DNA of 60,395 nt from Campylobacteraceae bacterium (lineage in GTDB: Bacteria; Campylobacterota; Campylobacteria; Campylobacterales; Sulfurovaceae): contig JALVTE010000001.1 of assembly GCA_027024155.1 (NCBI GenBank), positions 1 through 60,395 of the forward strand, given 5' to 3'. The notes under the pieces are model-generated. The model did not search any database. It saw only the letters and a list, made by a program, of their open reading frames with translations, and was not told where the DNA came from. Made by a program: the position numbers and the translations under genes. This document shows positions 34,895-42,848 of this stretch, piece after piece; the first letter of the stretch is position 1, and every line of letters starts with the position of its first letter.

Positions 34895-34971
34895 CGGAGT
34901 GTAGCGCAGTCTGGTAGCGCACCTGGTTTGGGACCAGGGGGTCGAAGGTTCGAGTCCTTTCACTCCGACCA
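34895..34971 (+). tRNA. tRNA-Pro (anticodon UGG)
   Basis: The 77-base sequence begins CGGAGTGTAGCGCAGTCTGG, has anticodon loop TTTGGGA within CCTGG/CCAGG, T-arm GGTTCGAGTCC, and an encoded CCA end. First tRNA of the cluster. Confidence 0.97.
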
Positions 34972-34991
34972 CTTTTAGATATTTCACATAA

Positions 34992-35180
34992 AACTGAAGT
35001 CACGCACTATATGCATTATTTAATAGCACAAGAGGGCGTTTAATGTAAAGAGTTTTTAATTAAAGCTAGCCAAAGCTAACTTGCGTTAAAAACTCTTTAT
35101 ATTAAGTGCTCTATTGTGCTACCCGTAGGGCAAAACAAATTTGTTTTGTTAAATATTGTGTATAGTGCGTAACTTCAGTT
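34992..35180. mobile_element. MITE-like palindromic element between tRNA genes, 189 bp
   Basis: Terminal inverted repeats of 20 bases (AACTGAAGTCACGCACTATA at the left and its reverse complement with one mismatch at the right) enclose nested hairpins: AGCACAAGAG with CTCTATTGTGCT, and AAAGAGTTTTTAA with TTAAAAACTCTTT, around a CTAGCCAAAGCTAA core. The core and the CTACCCGTAGGG motif occur in the same order in the element at 7051-7320. It splits the tRNA cluster between tRNA-Pro and tRNA-His. No protein is encoded. Confidence 0.65.
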
Positions 35181-35228
35181 ATAATAATTTGATAAGTTAT
35201 ACAGTATATTAGGGACACATTATACAAT

Positions 35229-35305
35229 GGTAGGCGTAGTTCAGTTGGTAGAGCGCCAGTTTGTGGCACTGGTTGTCGTGGGTTCGAGTCCCATCGCCTA
35301 CCCCA
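35229..35305 (+). tRNA. tRNA-His (anticodon GUG)
   Basis: The 77-base sequence includes the extra 5' G that pairs with the C discriminator, followed by GTAGGCGTAGTTCAGTTGG. The anticodon loop is TTGTGGC in CCAGT/ACTGG, and the end CGCCTACCCCA carries CCA. Confidence 0.96.
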
Positions 35306-35337
35306 TTTGGTGATAAATGAACCCAATGCTATAGGTT

Positions 35338-35414
35338 GCGCCAGTGGCTCAACTGGATAGAGCATCTGACTTCGGATCAGAGGGTTAGGGGTTCAAGTCC
35401 TCTCTGGCGTACCA
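35338..35414 (+). tRNA. tRNA-Arg (anticodon UCG)
   Basis: The 77-base sequence begins GCGCCAGTGGCTCAACTGG; the anticodon loop is CTTCGGA in TCTGA/TCAGA; the T-arm is GGTTCAAGTCC and the end is CTGGCGTACCA. The first acceptor pair is G-U. Confidence 0.95.
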
Positions 35415-35432
35415 TATCAAATTTTAATTAAT

Positions 35433-35509
35433 GCACTCGTAGCTCAGCTGGATAGAGCACCCGCCTTCTAAGCGGGCGGTCTCAGGTTCGAATCCTGACG
35501 GGTGTACCA
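35433..35509 (+). tRNA. tRNA-Arg (anticodon UCU)
   Basis: The 77-base sequence begins GCACTCGTAGCTCAGCTGG; anticodon loop CTTCTAA in CCCGC/GCGGG; T-arm AGGTTCGAATCCT; encoded CCA end. Confidence 0.97.
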
Positions 35510-35555
35510 CCTTTATTGATTTTTAAGCTATTTTAGCTAAAATTTCAATCCACAT

Positions 35556-35640
35556 GCGGATGTGGTGGAACTGGCAGACACGCTAGACTTAGGATCTAGT
35601 GCCGCAAGGCGTGGAGGTTCGACTCCTCTCATCCGCACCA
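35556..35640 (+). tRNA. tRNA-Leu (anticodon UAG)
   Basis: The 85-base class II tRNA begins GCGGATGTGGTGGAACTGG, has anticodon loop CTTAGGA in CTAGA/TCTAG, a variable arm TGCCGCAAGGCGT and an encoded CCA end. Last tRNA of the cluster. A GGATAAA/TTTATCC stem at 35755-35772 may end the transcript. Confidence 0.97.
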
Positions 35641-35838
35641 CTTTATCTTCTTTTTTAAAATATTTACAGATTTTTTTATTTTATTTAACTTCAGTTGTTT
35701 AAGTAGTCTTTAGTTTATAAAGTTTTAATTTTATTATGCTTTAAGTTATTTATTGGATAAAAAGATTTATCCTAATATTTTAATGAAGTTGTTTATAATT
35801 TGAAGGATAATCTTTTTTATGAAATAGTAAGTTTTTAT

Positions 35839-36051
35839 TTAGTTTACTCTATATTGCATATTTTTTATAATGTTAGTTTGTAAACTTACTGCATTTTTTG
35901 TCTTTTTATAAAGTGTAGGTAGTGAAGAGTTTGCTATTTTAACAATTTTATTATTTTCTGTTTTAGAGTATTCTTGTAAAAAAATAGCAAATTCTGCTAC
36001 ACTTGTGCATCCTGAATTTATAGCTTTTCTAAGTAGTATTAAGTTTTTCAC
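35839..36051 (-). CDS. Small basic protein of unknown function
   Basis: A 70-residue frame starting at GTG, with AGGAG 5 bases upstream (AAAAGGAGAAAGT). It is Lys/Asn-rich and mostly helical (ILLRKAINSG, VAEFAIFLQEYSKTEN, LYKKTKNAVSLQTNI); it has no signal peptide. No family was recognised. The ribosome site supports it as a gene, but it could be a remnant; it stands alone after the tRNA cluster. Confidence 0.45.
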   Translation of the reverse strand: MKNLILLRKAINSGCTSVAEFAIFLQEYSKTENNKIVKIANSSLPTLYKKTKNAVSLQTNIIKNMQYRVN

Positions 36052-36192
36052 ACTTTCTCCTTTTAATATTATCACCATTATATGGTAATAATAGTTACAA
36101 AATACTTAATCTATAACATTAAAGTAACATTTTTTTAATATTTATCATTTTTTTTATATTATGCTATACTAATTGCTTTAGAAAGGTTGCTT

Positions 36193-37050
36193 ATGAAAAA
36201 AATACTTATTAGCTTTTTTTTGCCCATAGTTATATTTGCTAACAGCTGTACTCTGCCTTCTGATATTAAAAGTTTAATTGTGAAAAGCGGATTAATTAGT
36301 CTGAAAAATTATTCTGATATTAAGAGAAACTATCGCTCTTTAAAAGGGCTATGTGTAGATTTAATTAGTTTTAAAGAAGGACGATTTAATTGGAAAATGT
36401 TGCTTATTTTTAATCCTAAAGCTCCAAGAGGTGCATTTTGGTTTTTGCCACATGATAATGAAAACTCTGCATTTAATTCAGCAGTTTATGCTACACGTAA
36501 ATATGGCGGAGGTTTTTTATCTGTAGTTGCTGGTGGTAATAGATATTTTAAAGGGCAAGACCCAAATAGAAATTTCTCTGATTCTAGTGTAAGAGTTTGT
36601 TCTGGGCAGTTGGCACCATCACCAATATATACAAGTATAGTTTTTTCTATTATAAATAATTTTAGAGGTGTCAATATGCCATATTTAGCACTACATAACA
36701 ATACAAATAGGGGTGGAATTACGATTTTAAAAAGCAGTAAATATGCAAAATCTTTTTTAGCATATAGTGTAGCAGAAGTTAAAAAAGGTATAGGTTTGGC
36801 AGATGAAGATAGTTTAGTCTATATTGCTGGCAGTAGCTTTAATCCTCCTATTCAAAAGATTTCGACTTTAATACATTTAGGTTTAAATGTTAAATACGAA
36901 ATTGTCAATCGTAATAGTAACGACTGCTCAATGTCTAATTATGTAGTAATTGGAAGAGGAAGTAATAATTACTATAATATAGAAGCACAACATGGAAAGA
37001 GTGTTACACAAAAGAGAATGATAGATTTATTAATGAGGTTAATTCGATAA
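36193..37050 (+). CDS. Exported M14-like zinc peptidase, divergent
   Basis: A 285-residue exported protein with a signal peptide (1-17) that carries a set of motifs suggesting the M14 carboxypeptidase fold: LPHDNENSAFNSA supplies HxxE (the zinc ligands), GQDPNRNFSD matches the DxNRNF substrate-carboxylate motif, YLALHNN supplies the third zinc His, and YNIEAQHGKS may give the catalytic Glu. The family may trim cell-wall peptides, like Csd4/M99 peptidases that set cell shape in this phylum. It differs enough from classical M14 that the fold needs confirming. It stands upstream of a small exported Cys-rich protein. Confidence 0.6.
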   Translation: MKKILISFFLPIVIFANSCTLPSDIKSLIVKSGLISLKNYSDIKRNYRSLKGLCVDLISFKEGRFNWKMLLIFNPKAPRGAFWFLPHDNENSAFNSAVYATRKYGGGFLSVVAGGNRYFKGQDPNRNFSDSSVRVCSGQLAPSPIYTSIVFSIINNFRGVNMPYLALHNNTNRGGITILKSSKYAKSFLAYSVAEVKKGIGLADEDSLVYIAGSSFNPPIQKISTLIHLGLNVKYEIVNRNSNDCSMSNYVVIGRGSNNYYNIEAQHGKSVTQKRMIDLLMRLIR

Positions 37051-37133
37051 TATGTCACAATTATATGTTATACTAAATCTAAATTAAAAGGTATACTTAT
37101 AAATTTGATTTGATATTAAAAAAGGAGGATATA

Positions 37134-37445
37134 ATGAAAAAATTGTTTTTGGCAGGAGTGCTGTTAGCGGTATCTAGTTTAAGTGCAGATTACTTAGAGG
37201 TTAAAACGGGTGAAGGAAAGGCAGGGGTTTTAATTACATCTACTCCTAAATTATATGTTTGCTATACAAAAAGAGTAAAACTTGTTACAAACGATGCAAT
37301 ATATCTAAGGTATGATGGTTGTGCTAGATATGTACATAGTTGTAAAAGTAATGCTAAAGCACGCTTTGGGAAATATCCAAATATAAATGCAGCAAAAAAT
37401 GCTTTATATAGATGTAAAACTGCTCAACCTAAGTTTGTAGATTAA
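37134..37445 (+). CDS. Small exported Cys-containing protein
   Basis: A 103-residue protein with a signal peptide (about 1-17, MKKLFLAGVLLAVSSLS) and AGGAGG 7 bases before the ATG. The mature part has four Cys (YVCYTKR, DGCARYV, HSCKSN and YRCKTA), likely two disulfides, and is basic. Function unknown; it may be a periplasmic or secreted binding protein. A second promoter-like TATACT lies upstream, so it may be expressed on its own. Confidence 0.65.
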   Translation: MKKLFLAGVLLAVSSLSADYLEVKTGEGKAGVLITSTPKLYVCYTKRVKLVTNDAIYLRYDGCARYVHSCKSNAKARFGKYPNINAAKNALYRCKTAQPKFVD

Positions 37446-37466
37446 ATTTTAGGGGTGCCTTTTATT

Positions 37467-37498
37467 ACCAACACTACTAAAAATTAGATGGTGTTGGT
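37467..37498. terminator. Hairpin between convergent genes
   Basis: ACCAACAC pairs with GTGTTGGT across a 16-base loop. The right arm lies in the last codons of folE (minus strand), so the structure can serve the small exported protein gene and folE. Confidence 0.35.
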
Positions 37499-38052
37499 GT
37501 ATTTATTAAGTTAAAAAATTCATTTCTTGTTCTTAAATCGCTTTTAAATAGTCCTCGAAGTGCAGAACTTATAGTTGTGGAGTTTATCTTTTCTACTCCT
37601 CGCATCTCCATACACATATGACGAGCGTGAACAACTACAGCTACACCTTTTGGATTAATAGCATCATTAATTGCATCTGCAATTTGTTCAGTTAATTGCT
37701 CTTGTATCTGTAATCGTCTTGCAAAAACTTCTACAACTCTTGGAATTTTACTAAGCCCTACAACTTTGCCATCTGGAATATACGCAACATGAACTCTACC
37801 AATAATTGGAAGGAGGTGATGTTCACACATAGAGTAAAATTCTATATCTCTTACGAGAACCATTTCGTCGTTGGTTGTAGTAAAGAGAGCTTTGTTTAAT
37901 ATCTCTTTTGGGTCTTGATTGTAACCTTTTGTTAAAAACTCAAAACTCTTTGCTACTCTGTGTGGAGTCTTTAGTAAACCCTCCCGTTTAGGGTCTTCGC
38001 CAATGTTTATTAGGATCTCTTCTACTGCTTTTTCTAATTTTTCTCTACTCAT
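37477..38052 (-). CDS. folE: GTP cyclohydrolase I
   Basis: A 191-residue enzyme that makes dihydroneopterin triphosphate, the first step of tetrahydrofolate synthesis. Motifs are intact: Cys/His zinc and active site [20 protein letters not shown] (about 75-95), the [13 protein letters not shown] segment (about 130), and the final [10 protein letters not shown] (about 155) with Cys ligand. Start set at the Met of [10 protein letters not shown]; the in-frame upstream sequence is hydrophobic and lacks a ribosome site. It is divergent from the Bax inhibitor gene. Confidence 0.95.
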   Translation of the reverse strand: MSREKLEKAVEEILINIGEDPKREGLLKTPHRVAKSFEFLTKGYNQDPKEILNKALFTTTNDEMVLVRDIEFYSMCEHHLLPIIGRVHVAYIPDGKVVGLSKIPRVVEVFARRLQIQEQLTEQIADAINDAINPKGVAVVVHARHMCMEMRGVEKINSTTISSALRGLFKSDLRTRNEFFNLINTPTPSNF

Positions 38053-38167
38053 TTTGAACTCTTTTTTGCAAATTGTAACATAAGTAGCAAAAAAATATAG
38101 ATATTTTAGGTAGAATTCGTAAAATTTGATATAATGCAATACCTATAATGGTTCAAAAGGAGAAATA

Positions 38168-38851
38168 ATGGCTTTATATGATAGAGATTATACAGTAGAT
38201 AGAGGAGTTGGCACAACACTTAGTGCCAGCAGAGTAGATTTTTTAAAGAAGACATATCAACTTTTGGCATTAAGTATGGTAATGGCAGCACTTGGTGCTT
38301 ACCTTACAATGCCATTTGTTGAGCAAGTTGTTCAATTTAGATGGGTTATTTTTGGAGCGGAACTTTTAGTTCTATTTTTTGGTTTAGGTATGTCAAGAGG
38401 TAAACCTGGATTAAATATGATGATGCTTTTCTTGTTTACATTTTTAACAGGTGTATCGTTAGTTCCACTATTTGCAATGTATATTAGTGCAGGAAAAGCA
38501 GCGGTAATTGGAAATGCGTTTCTTTCTACTTCTATTTTGTTTGGTGCGTTAAGTATTTTTGCAATTAACTCTAAAACAGATTTTAGCAGTTGGGGTAAAC
38601 CACTTTTTATTACATTAATAGTTATACTTGTAATATCTGTAATTAATATATTTTTAGGTAATGGAATGTTAGCTGTAATTATAAATGCAGCAGTACTTTT
38701 ACTATTTGGTTTATTTACAATTTATGATACACAAAATATTGCTAACGGTGCTTACGATTCACCAGTAGATGCAGCTGTGAGTCTATATATAGATTTCTTA
38801 AATATGTTTACAGTTATTTTACAATTCCTTGGATTGTCGAGTGACGACTAA
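38168..38851 (+). CDS. Bax inhibitor-1/YccA-family membrane protein
   Basis: A 227-residue protein with seven membrane helices and a short charged N-terminus (MALYDRDYTVDRGVGTT). The terminal SPVDAAVSLYIDFLNMFTVI and LQFLGL match BI-1/YbhL, which form pH-sensitive Ca2+-leak channels. AAGGAG precedes the ATG and a TATAAT lies about 30 bases upstream. It is the first gene of a plus-strand run that continues with the ThiE-like, radical SAM and nitrilase-like genes. Confidence 0.9.
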   Translation: MALYDRDYTVDRGVGTTLSASRVDFLKKTYQLLALSMVMAALGAYLTMPFVEQVVQFRWVIFGAELLVLFFGLGMSRGKPGLNMMMLFLFTFLTGVSLVPLFAMYISAGKAAVIGNAFLSTSILFGALSIFAINSKTDFSSWGKPLFITLIVILVISVINIFLGNGMLAVIINAAVLLLFGLFTIYDTQNIANGAYDSPVDAAVSLYIDFLNMFTVILQFLGLSSDD

Positions 38852-39251
38852 TGTAAAAATAGAGCGATTGATAGATGCAAATTTAAATCGCTTACGAGAG
38901 GCTCTTCGCCTCTTAGAAGATGTGCAACGTTACATTTTTGATAACAGAGAGTTAAGCTACACATTTAAAGAACTTCGACACAAACTAACACCACTTTTCG
39001 ATACAAAACGCTTAGAATTTAGAGATATAGAGGGCGATGTAGCCAAAACTTCTACAGCTTCAGAGTTAGAGAGAGGCTCTTTAAAAGATATGATAGATGC
39101 TAACTTTTCAAGAGCATTAGAGTCGGCAAGAGTGTTAGAAGAGGCATTTAAACTAACAGAGCCGAAAAATTCAGCAGTTGCAAAAGAGATTCGCTATAAG
39201 CTTTATGGCTTACATAAAGAGGCATTGGCTGGGTTGGTTGATTGTGTGTAG
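38841..39251 (+). CDS. ThiE-like N-terminal domain protein
   Basis: A 136-residue helical protein (RLIDANLNRLREALRLLEDV, then RGSLKDMIDANFSRALESAR) of a family often labelled thiamine-phosphate pyrophosphorylase in Campylobacterota although it lacks the ThiE barrel. It has two related helical halves, each with an xDANxxRxxExxRxLE motif. The function is unknown. The start is uncertain: GTG at 38841 or TTG at 38829; both overlap the Bax inhibitor gene by a few bases. A REP-like hairpin follows the stop. Confidence 0.7.
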   Translation: MTTNVKIERLIDANLNRLREALRLLEDVQRYIFDNRELSYTFKELRHKLTPLFDTKRLEFRDIEGDVAKTSTASELERGSLKDMIDANFSRALESARVLEEAFKLTEPKNSAVAKEIRYKLYGLHKEALAGLVDCV

Positions 39252-39268
39252 GTGCGACCGTGTCGCAC
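39249..39268. repeat. REP-like palindrome
   Basis: GTAG is followed by a perfect stem GTGCGAC-cgt-GTCGCAC overlapping the end of the ThiE-like gene. A-rich rather than T-rich sequence follows, so it is not a classical terminator on this strand. It resembles the GTAGGGTCGG repeats at 28.1 and 52.8 kb. Confidence 0.55.
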
Positions 39269-39329
39269 AAAAAATAGCTTTTTGCTATAAGCTTTAAGCT
39301 TTTCGCTTTTACAATAAAAGGTTTAAAAT

Positions 39330-40247
39330 ATGGGTATAATTTTTGGTCCAATAAATTCTCGTCGCTTTGGAAAATCGTTAGGGGTTGATTTAAGCCCAAA
39401 TCTTAAACAGTGCAATTTTGATTGTCTATATTGCGAATTAAAGGGTGCAAAAGTTGTAGATAATCAAAGTAGTACTGTTAGTGTATCTGAAATATTAGCT
39501 GAAATTAAAAAAGCATTAGCAACTCATAAAGATATAGATGTCTTAACCCTTACAGCAAATGGTGAGCCGACTCTATACCCATATTTAAATGAGTTAATAG
39601 ATGGCATAAACAATATTAAAGGGAGTGTTAAAACACTAATTTTAACTAACTCTAGCACAATTAATAATGCAGAGATACAAAAGGCTTTGGCAAAATTAGA
39701 TAGTGTTAAACTATCATTAGATTGTGCTACTGCCAAATGTTTTAAAAAGTTGGATAGAGCTAGTAAAAGTATAGATTTAGAGAGTATAAAAAGAGGTATG
39801 CTTGAGTTTAAAAAGCAATTTAAGGGAGATTTATTAATAGAGATTCTGTTTGTAAAGGGCATTAACGACAATAGTGAAGAGGTATCTAAATTAAATGAAT
39901 TTTTATTAAAATTAAAACCTACAAGAGTAGATATAGGTACAATCGACCGCCCGCCAGCATACGATATTAAGCCAATAAGTTACGATAGATTGTATGAATT
40001 GAGTTTAGAGTTTGATAAAAGTTTAAATGTTGCAATAGCTACAAAACAGCCAAACCAAAGGGCAAAATTCGATTACTCTAATGAAGAGATTTTAAAAACT
40101 CTGAGCCTTAGACCACTTACAAAAGAGGATATAGAGACACTGTTTAACGAAGCTTCGATAAAACGATTAAAAGAGTTAGAGGCAGAGGGTAAAATTAATC
40201 ACGAGTTAAGAGGTGGAGTAGAGTTTTATATCGTAAAGGAGATATAA
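39330..40247 (+). CDS. Radical SAM protein (COG0731-like)
   Basis: A 305-residue enzyme with the CxxxCxxC cluster motif at 28-35 (QCNFDCLYCEL), a GGE-like TANGEPTLYP segment (about 70) and later SAM-barrel strands (LILTNSSTI, VKLSLDCATAK). The N-terminal GPINSRRFGKSLGVDLSP is shared with the COG0731 family, which includes archaeal wybutosine-like proteins of unknown bacterial role. The C-terminal part (about 240-305) carries a short winged-helix-like segment (LTKEDIETLFNEASIKRLKE, then YIVKEI). It is 2 bases upstream of the nitrilase-like gene. Confidence 0.8.
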   Translation: MGIIFGPINSRRFGKSLGVDLSPNLKQCNFDCLYCELKGAKVVDNQSSTVSVSEILAEIKKALATHKDIDVLTLTANGEPTLYPYLNELIDGINNIKGSVKTLILTNSSTINNAEIQKALAKLDSVKLSLDCATAKCFKKLDRASKSIDLESIKRGMLEFKKQFKGDLLIEILFVKGINDNSEEVSKLNEFLLKLKPTRVDIGTIDRPPAYDIKPISYDRLYELSLEFDKSLNVAIATKQPNQRAKFDYSNEEILKTLSLRPLTKEDIETLFNEASIKRLKELEAEGKINHELRGGVEFYIVKEI

Positions 40248-40249
40248 AA

Positions 40250-40966
40250 ATGAGTAGAGAGATTGCAGTTTTACAGTTAAAGAATAATCCTAATTATGCT
40301 AAAAATTTAGAAAAAATTAAAAATTATATTAATACGCTACCAAAAGATGCCATCATACTGGCACCCGAAGTCTGTTTAACAGATTACGATTATGAAAATT
40401 TAGATAAAGCTTGTGAATTTAGTGAAGTAGCTTTAAAAGAGTTATTAAGTTTAGTAGAAAATCAAATAGTAGCTTTAACACTTTTGCGTAAAATTGATGG
40501 TAAATTCGTAAATCAAGCAGTTGTTTTACATAAAGGTAAGCTTGTTCATACTCAAAATAAACATAAGCTTTTTAAATTAGGAGATGAACATCTGTTCTTG
40601 GAAGCTGGAGATGGCAAAGAGATAAAAATTTTTGAAATTGATGGTGTAAAGTTTGGATTATTGATATGCTTTGAACTCCGTTTTAAAGAGCTTTGGCAAA
40701 AACTAGATGGTGCTGATATTATTTTAGTGCCAAGTCAGTGGGGAATATCAAGAAAGCGTCATTTAGAGTTATTGGGTAACTCGTTGGCAGTTGTAAATCA
40801 GTGTTATGTAGCTGTTGCAAACTCTAGCAAAGTCGATATGGCAAGCTCTAGTGCAATATATGCTCCAATGGGTGGTGTAACTATTGATGATGCGAGTGAG
40901 TGCATTAAAGGTGTTTTAGATTTTAAGCAGATTAAATTTATGCGTAGATATTTGAAGCTTAGTTAG
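40250..40966 (+). CDS. Nitrilase-superfamily carbon-nitrogen hydrolase
   Basis: A 238-residue amidase-like enzyme with the catalytic triad visible: Glu40 in IILAPEVCLTDY, Lys in THNKHKLFKLGDEH and Cys in LLICFELRFKEL. AAGGAG 8 bases before the ATG gives a clear start. It follows the radical SAM gene by 2 bases, so the two are coupled. It is shorter than classical nitrilases (about 300) and fits the omega-amidase-like group. Its substrate is unknown. Confidence 0.88.
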   Translation: MSREIAVLQLKNNPNYAKNLEKIKNYINTLPKDAIILAPEVCLTDYDYENLDKACEFSEVALKELLSLVENQIVALTLLRKIDGKFVNQAVVLHKGKLVHTQNKHKLFKLGDEHLFLEAGDGKEIKIFEIDGVKFGLLICFELRFKELWQKLDGADIILVPSQWGISRKRHLELLGNSLAVVNQCYVAVANSSKVDMASSSAIYAPMGGVTIDDASECIKGVLDFKQIKFMRRYLKLS

Positions 40967-40970
40967 AGAT

Positions 40971-40998
40971 TAGTTAATGGTTGATTGTTGATTGTTTT
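40971..40998. repeat. Heptanucleotide repeat (TTGATTG/TTAATGG)
   Basis: Four units of the heptad family begin five bases after the nitrilase-like gene. They lead into the repeat block at 41020. Confidence 0.8.
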
Positions 40999-41019
40999 GC
41001 AGTGAGTTTAATGTAGAGG

Positions 41020-41221
41020 ACGCTTTTGCCTTCACGGCTTCACTTTGTTCCGACCGCTCCGGTTTCGAAGCTCTTGTGGCAGCTATGCTGACACTCTCTT
41101 TGAGAAAATCGTGAAACTCTTCACGATTTCTTAACGCTTTTGCCTTCACGGCTTCACTTTGTTCCGACCGCTCCGGTTTCGAAGCTAAAATCGTGAAACT
41201 CTTCACGATTTCTTAACGCTT
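41020..41221. repeat. Direct repeats with palindromes (ERSEQSE repeat)
   Basis: A 53-base unit, starting ACGCTTTTGCCTTCACGG, occurs at 41020-41072 and again at 41134-41186. A hairpin AAATCGTGAA-actc-TTCACGATTT follows each at 41106 and 41188. On the minus strand the unit reads ASKPERSEQSEAVKAKA, a peptide seen as a repeat translation in many genomes; I treat it as noncoding. Confidence 0.8.
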
Positions 41222-41552
41222 CTCATTTGTCGTTCTGTTAGTTTATTGTACTGTATAAGAGTATAGGTTTTTATTTTAAACAATTACTATAAAGTGTAAA
41301 CTACTGTAAAGTTAAAATTATCGAAAATTAGGTATCTTTTATAGATATTGTAAACTAAATTCTATTAAATTTGTAAATTTTTTACTAATTAATATTAAAT
41401 TTAATCTCTGTTTAATTAAATATTATATAATATAAAAAGAATTAACCAGATATTTAGTCGAATATGTGGTGATTATAACTTTAGTGTATTAGCTATTTTT
41501 AGATGTGCTCTTTAGTTATATTGTAATTACAAAAGTAATTGAGGTTGATGTT
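41222..41552. other. AT-rich gap upstream of the Pcm-like gene
   Basis: Nothing that looks like a gene or strong repeat was found in these 331 bases. The right end should hold the promoter of the Pcm-like operon; a TATAAT occurs at about 41427. Confidence 0.5.
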
Positions 41553-42227
41553 ATGATGACAAAAAGTAGGTTTATGGAAAATTTAGCAAAACAAGAGAAG
41601 ATGCACCATTTAGAGAGTATGGTAGCTAATATAGAGAGAGAGTTTCCTTTGCAAAGCATAGTTAAAGATGCTATGTTAAGTGTAGATAGAGAACTTTTTG
41701 TTCCTCAGATTTTTAGGCATTTATCATATAGTTTAGATGCATTACCTATGCAAGAGGAACAGTGGATTAGCTCACCTTTAACAGTTGCTAAAATGACACA
41801 ATATTTAGAGCCAACAGGAAGTGGTAGGGTTTTAGAGATTGGTTGTGGTAGTGGATATCAAGCAGCCATTTTATCAAAAGTTTTTGATAGGGTTTTTACA
41901 ATAGAGAGGATTGAATCACTTCTATCAGAGGCAAGAACTAGATTTAGAGAGCTTCGTATTATGAATATTAATAGTAAGCTTGATGATGGCAATAGAGGTT
42001 GGGATGCTTTTGCACCATTTGATAGAATTTTATACTCTGCCTCTCCGGAAACTATTCCAGAGACTATTTTTGAACAGTTAGCAGATGGTGGAATTTTGGT
42101 TGCACCTGTAAATAGTCAAGGTTTACAAATGATTACGAGATTTTATAAGCACAAGGGTAAGGTAACCCAAGAGATGATTGAGCAGTGCGAGTTTGTTCCT
42201 GTTATAGAGGGTACATTAGTTAAGTGA
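41553..42227 (+). CDS. Protein-L-isoaspartate O-methyltransferase (Pcm-like)
   Basis: A 224-residue methyltransferase that should repair isoaspartyl residues. SAM motif I reads VLEIGCGSGYQAA (about 95), RVFTIERIESL provides motif post-I, and the N-terminal VDRELFVP and SYSLDALPMQEEQWISSP match the PCMT family. The start is the ATG of MMTKSRF with GAGG 8 bases upstream; an in-frame start 48 bases earlier is rejected. It begins a run of three or four genes. Confidence 0.85.
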   Translation: MMTKSRFMENLAKQEKMHHLESMVANIEREFPLQSIVKDAMLSVDRELFVPQIFRHLSYSLDALPMQEEQWISSPLTVAKMTQYLEPTGSGRVLEIGCGSGYQAAILSKVFDRVFTIERIESLLSEARTRFRELRIMNINSKLDDGNRGWDAFAPFDRILYSASPETIPETIFEQLADGGILVAPVNSQGLQMITRFYKHKGKVTQEMIEQCEFVPVIEGTLVK

Positions 42228-42239
42228 TTGGAGGGGATT

Positions 42240-42848
42240 ATGAGTAAATTGATTAAGCCATCAGAGTATGCAAGGCAGAGTGGTATATCGCGTCAAGCAG
42301 TTTATGCAAAAATAAAAAAAGGATTATTAAAAGCTAAAAAAGTTGATGGTCAAATCTTTATAGAGCTTGATAAATCTGTAAATATACAATCTAAAGATAC
42401 TTTAGAGACAGTAACAAATAAGCAAGCACATAAAGATATTATATCTGCAAAAGATGAAACTATAAAAGTTTTAAAAGAGACAATAGATGATTTAAAAGAG
42501 ACAAATAGGTTAATTGTGGGAACTCTAAAAAGTGAAGTAGATTTATTAAAAGAGGCATTTGGTGAGATGCAACAACTCTATAGAACGCAAATTGAACATT
42601 TGCAAATAAAAGTGCCAACTCAGATAGAGCATAAAAAGAGTCCAATAGATGAAAATAGTTTTATTGATATTAAAGAGCTTTCTAAAGTTTTAGGTCTCGG
42701 AAAAGATGAGAGAAAAAAGTTTAAGAAAGCTGCTATTGCAATGCAAAGAAGTGGAGATTTTAGATTTGTAGAGGTAGAAAAAGAGATTTTTGCTCTTAAA
42801 GATGCAGACTATAGTGATTTTTTAGAAGCAATAAGTAGTTTAAAATGA
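42240..42848 (+). CDS. HTH-coiled-coil DNA-binding protein (DUF3972-like)
   Basis: A 202-residue protein with an N-terminal helix-turn-helix (PSEYARQSGISRQAVYAKIK, about 6-25) like excisionase or MerR heads, a long coiled coil (about 65-125, NRLIVGTLKSEVDLLKEA) and a small C-terminal domain (about 135-200, ending SDFLEAISSL). This architecture recalls the DUF3972 family of this phylum, but I cannot confirm the match. GGAGGGG precedes the ATG. It overlaps the next gene by 4 bases, so it is expressed with the Pcm-like enzyme and the esterase. Confidence 0.65.
   Translation: MSKLIKPSEYARQSGISRQAVYAKIKKGLLKAKKVDGQIFIELDKSVNIQSKDTLETVTNKQAHKDIISAKDETIKVLKETIDDLKETNRLIVGTLKSEVDLLKEAFGEMQQLYRTQIEHLQIKVPTQIEHKKSPIDENSFIDIKELSKVLGLGKDERKKFKKAAIAMQRSGDFRFVEVEKEIFALKDADYSDFLEAISSLK

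Noticed and set aside
35111-35365. An 84-codon minus-strand frame across tRNA-His and tRNA-Arg
   Set aside because: It is the antisense of tRNA genes (its WDSNPRQPVPQTGALPTELR peptide is a classic artefact of such regions).
39249-39268. The GTGCGAC hairpin as a rho-independent terminator of the ThiE-like gene
   Set aside because: The stem is followed by A residues, not T, on the gene's strand, and it resembles the REP family.
40970-41206. A 78-codon minus-strand frame through the repeat block
   Set aside because: It is made entirely of the direct repeats and heptads; it has no ribosome site and its peptide is the well-known spurious ERSEQSEAVKAKA string.
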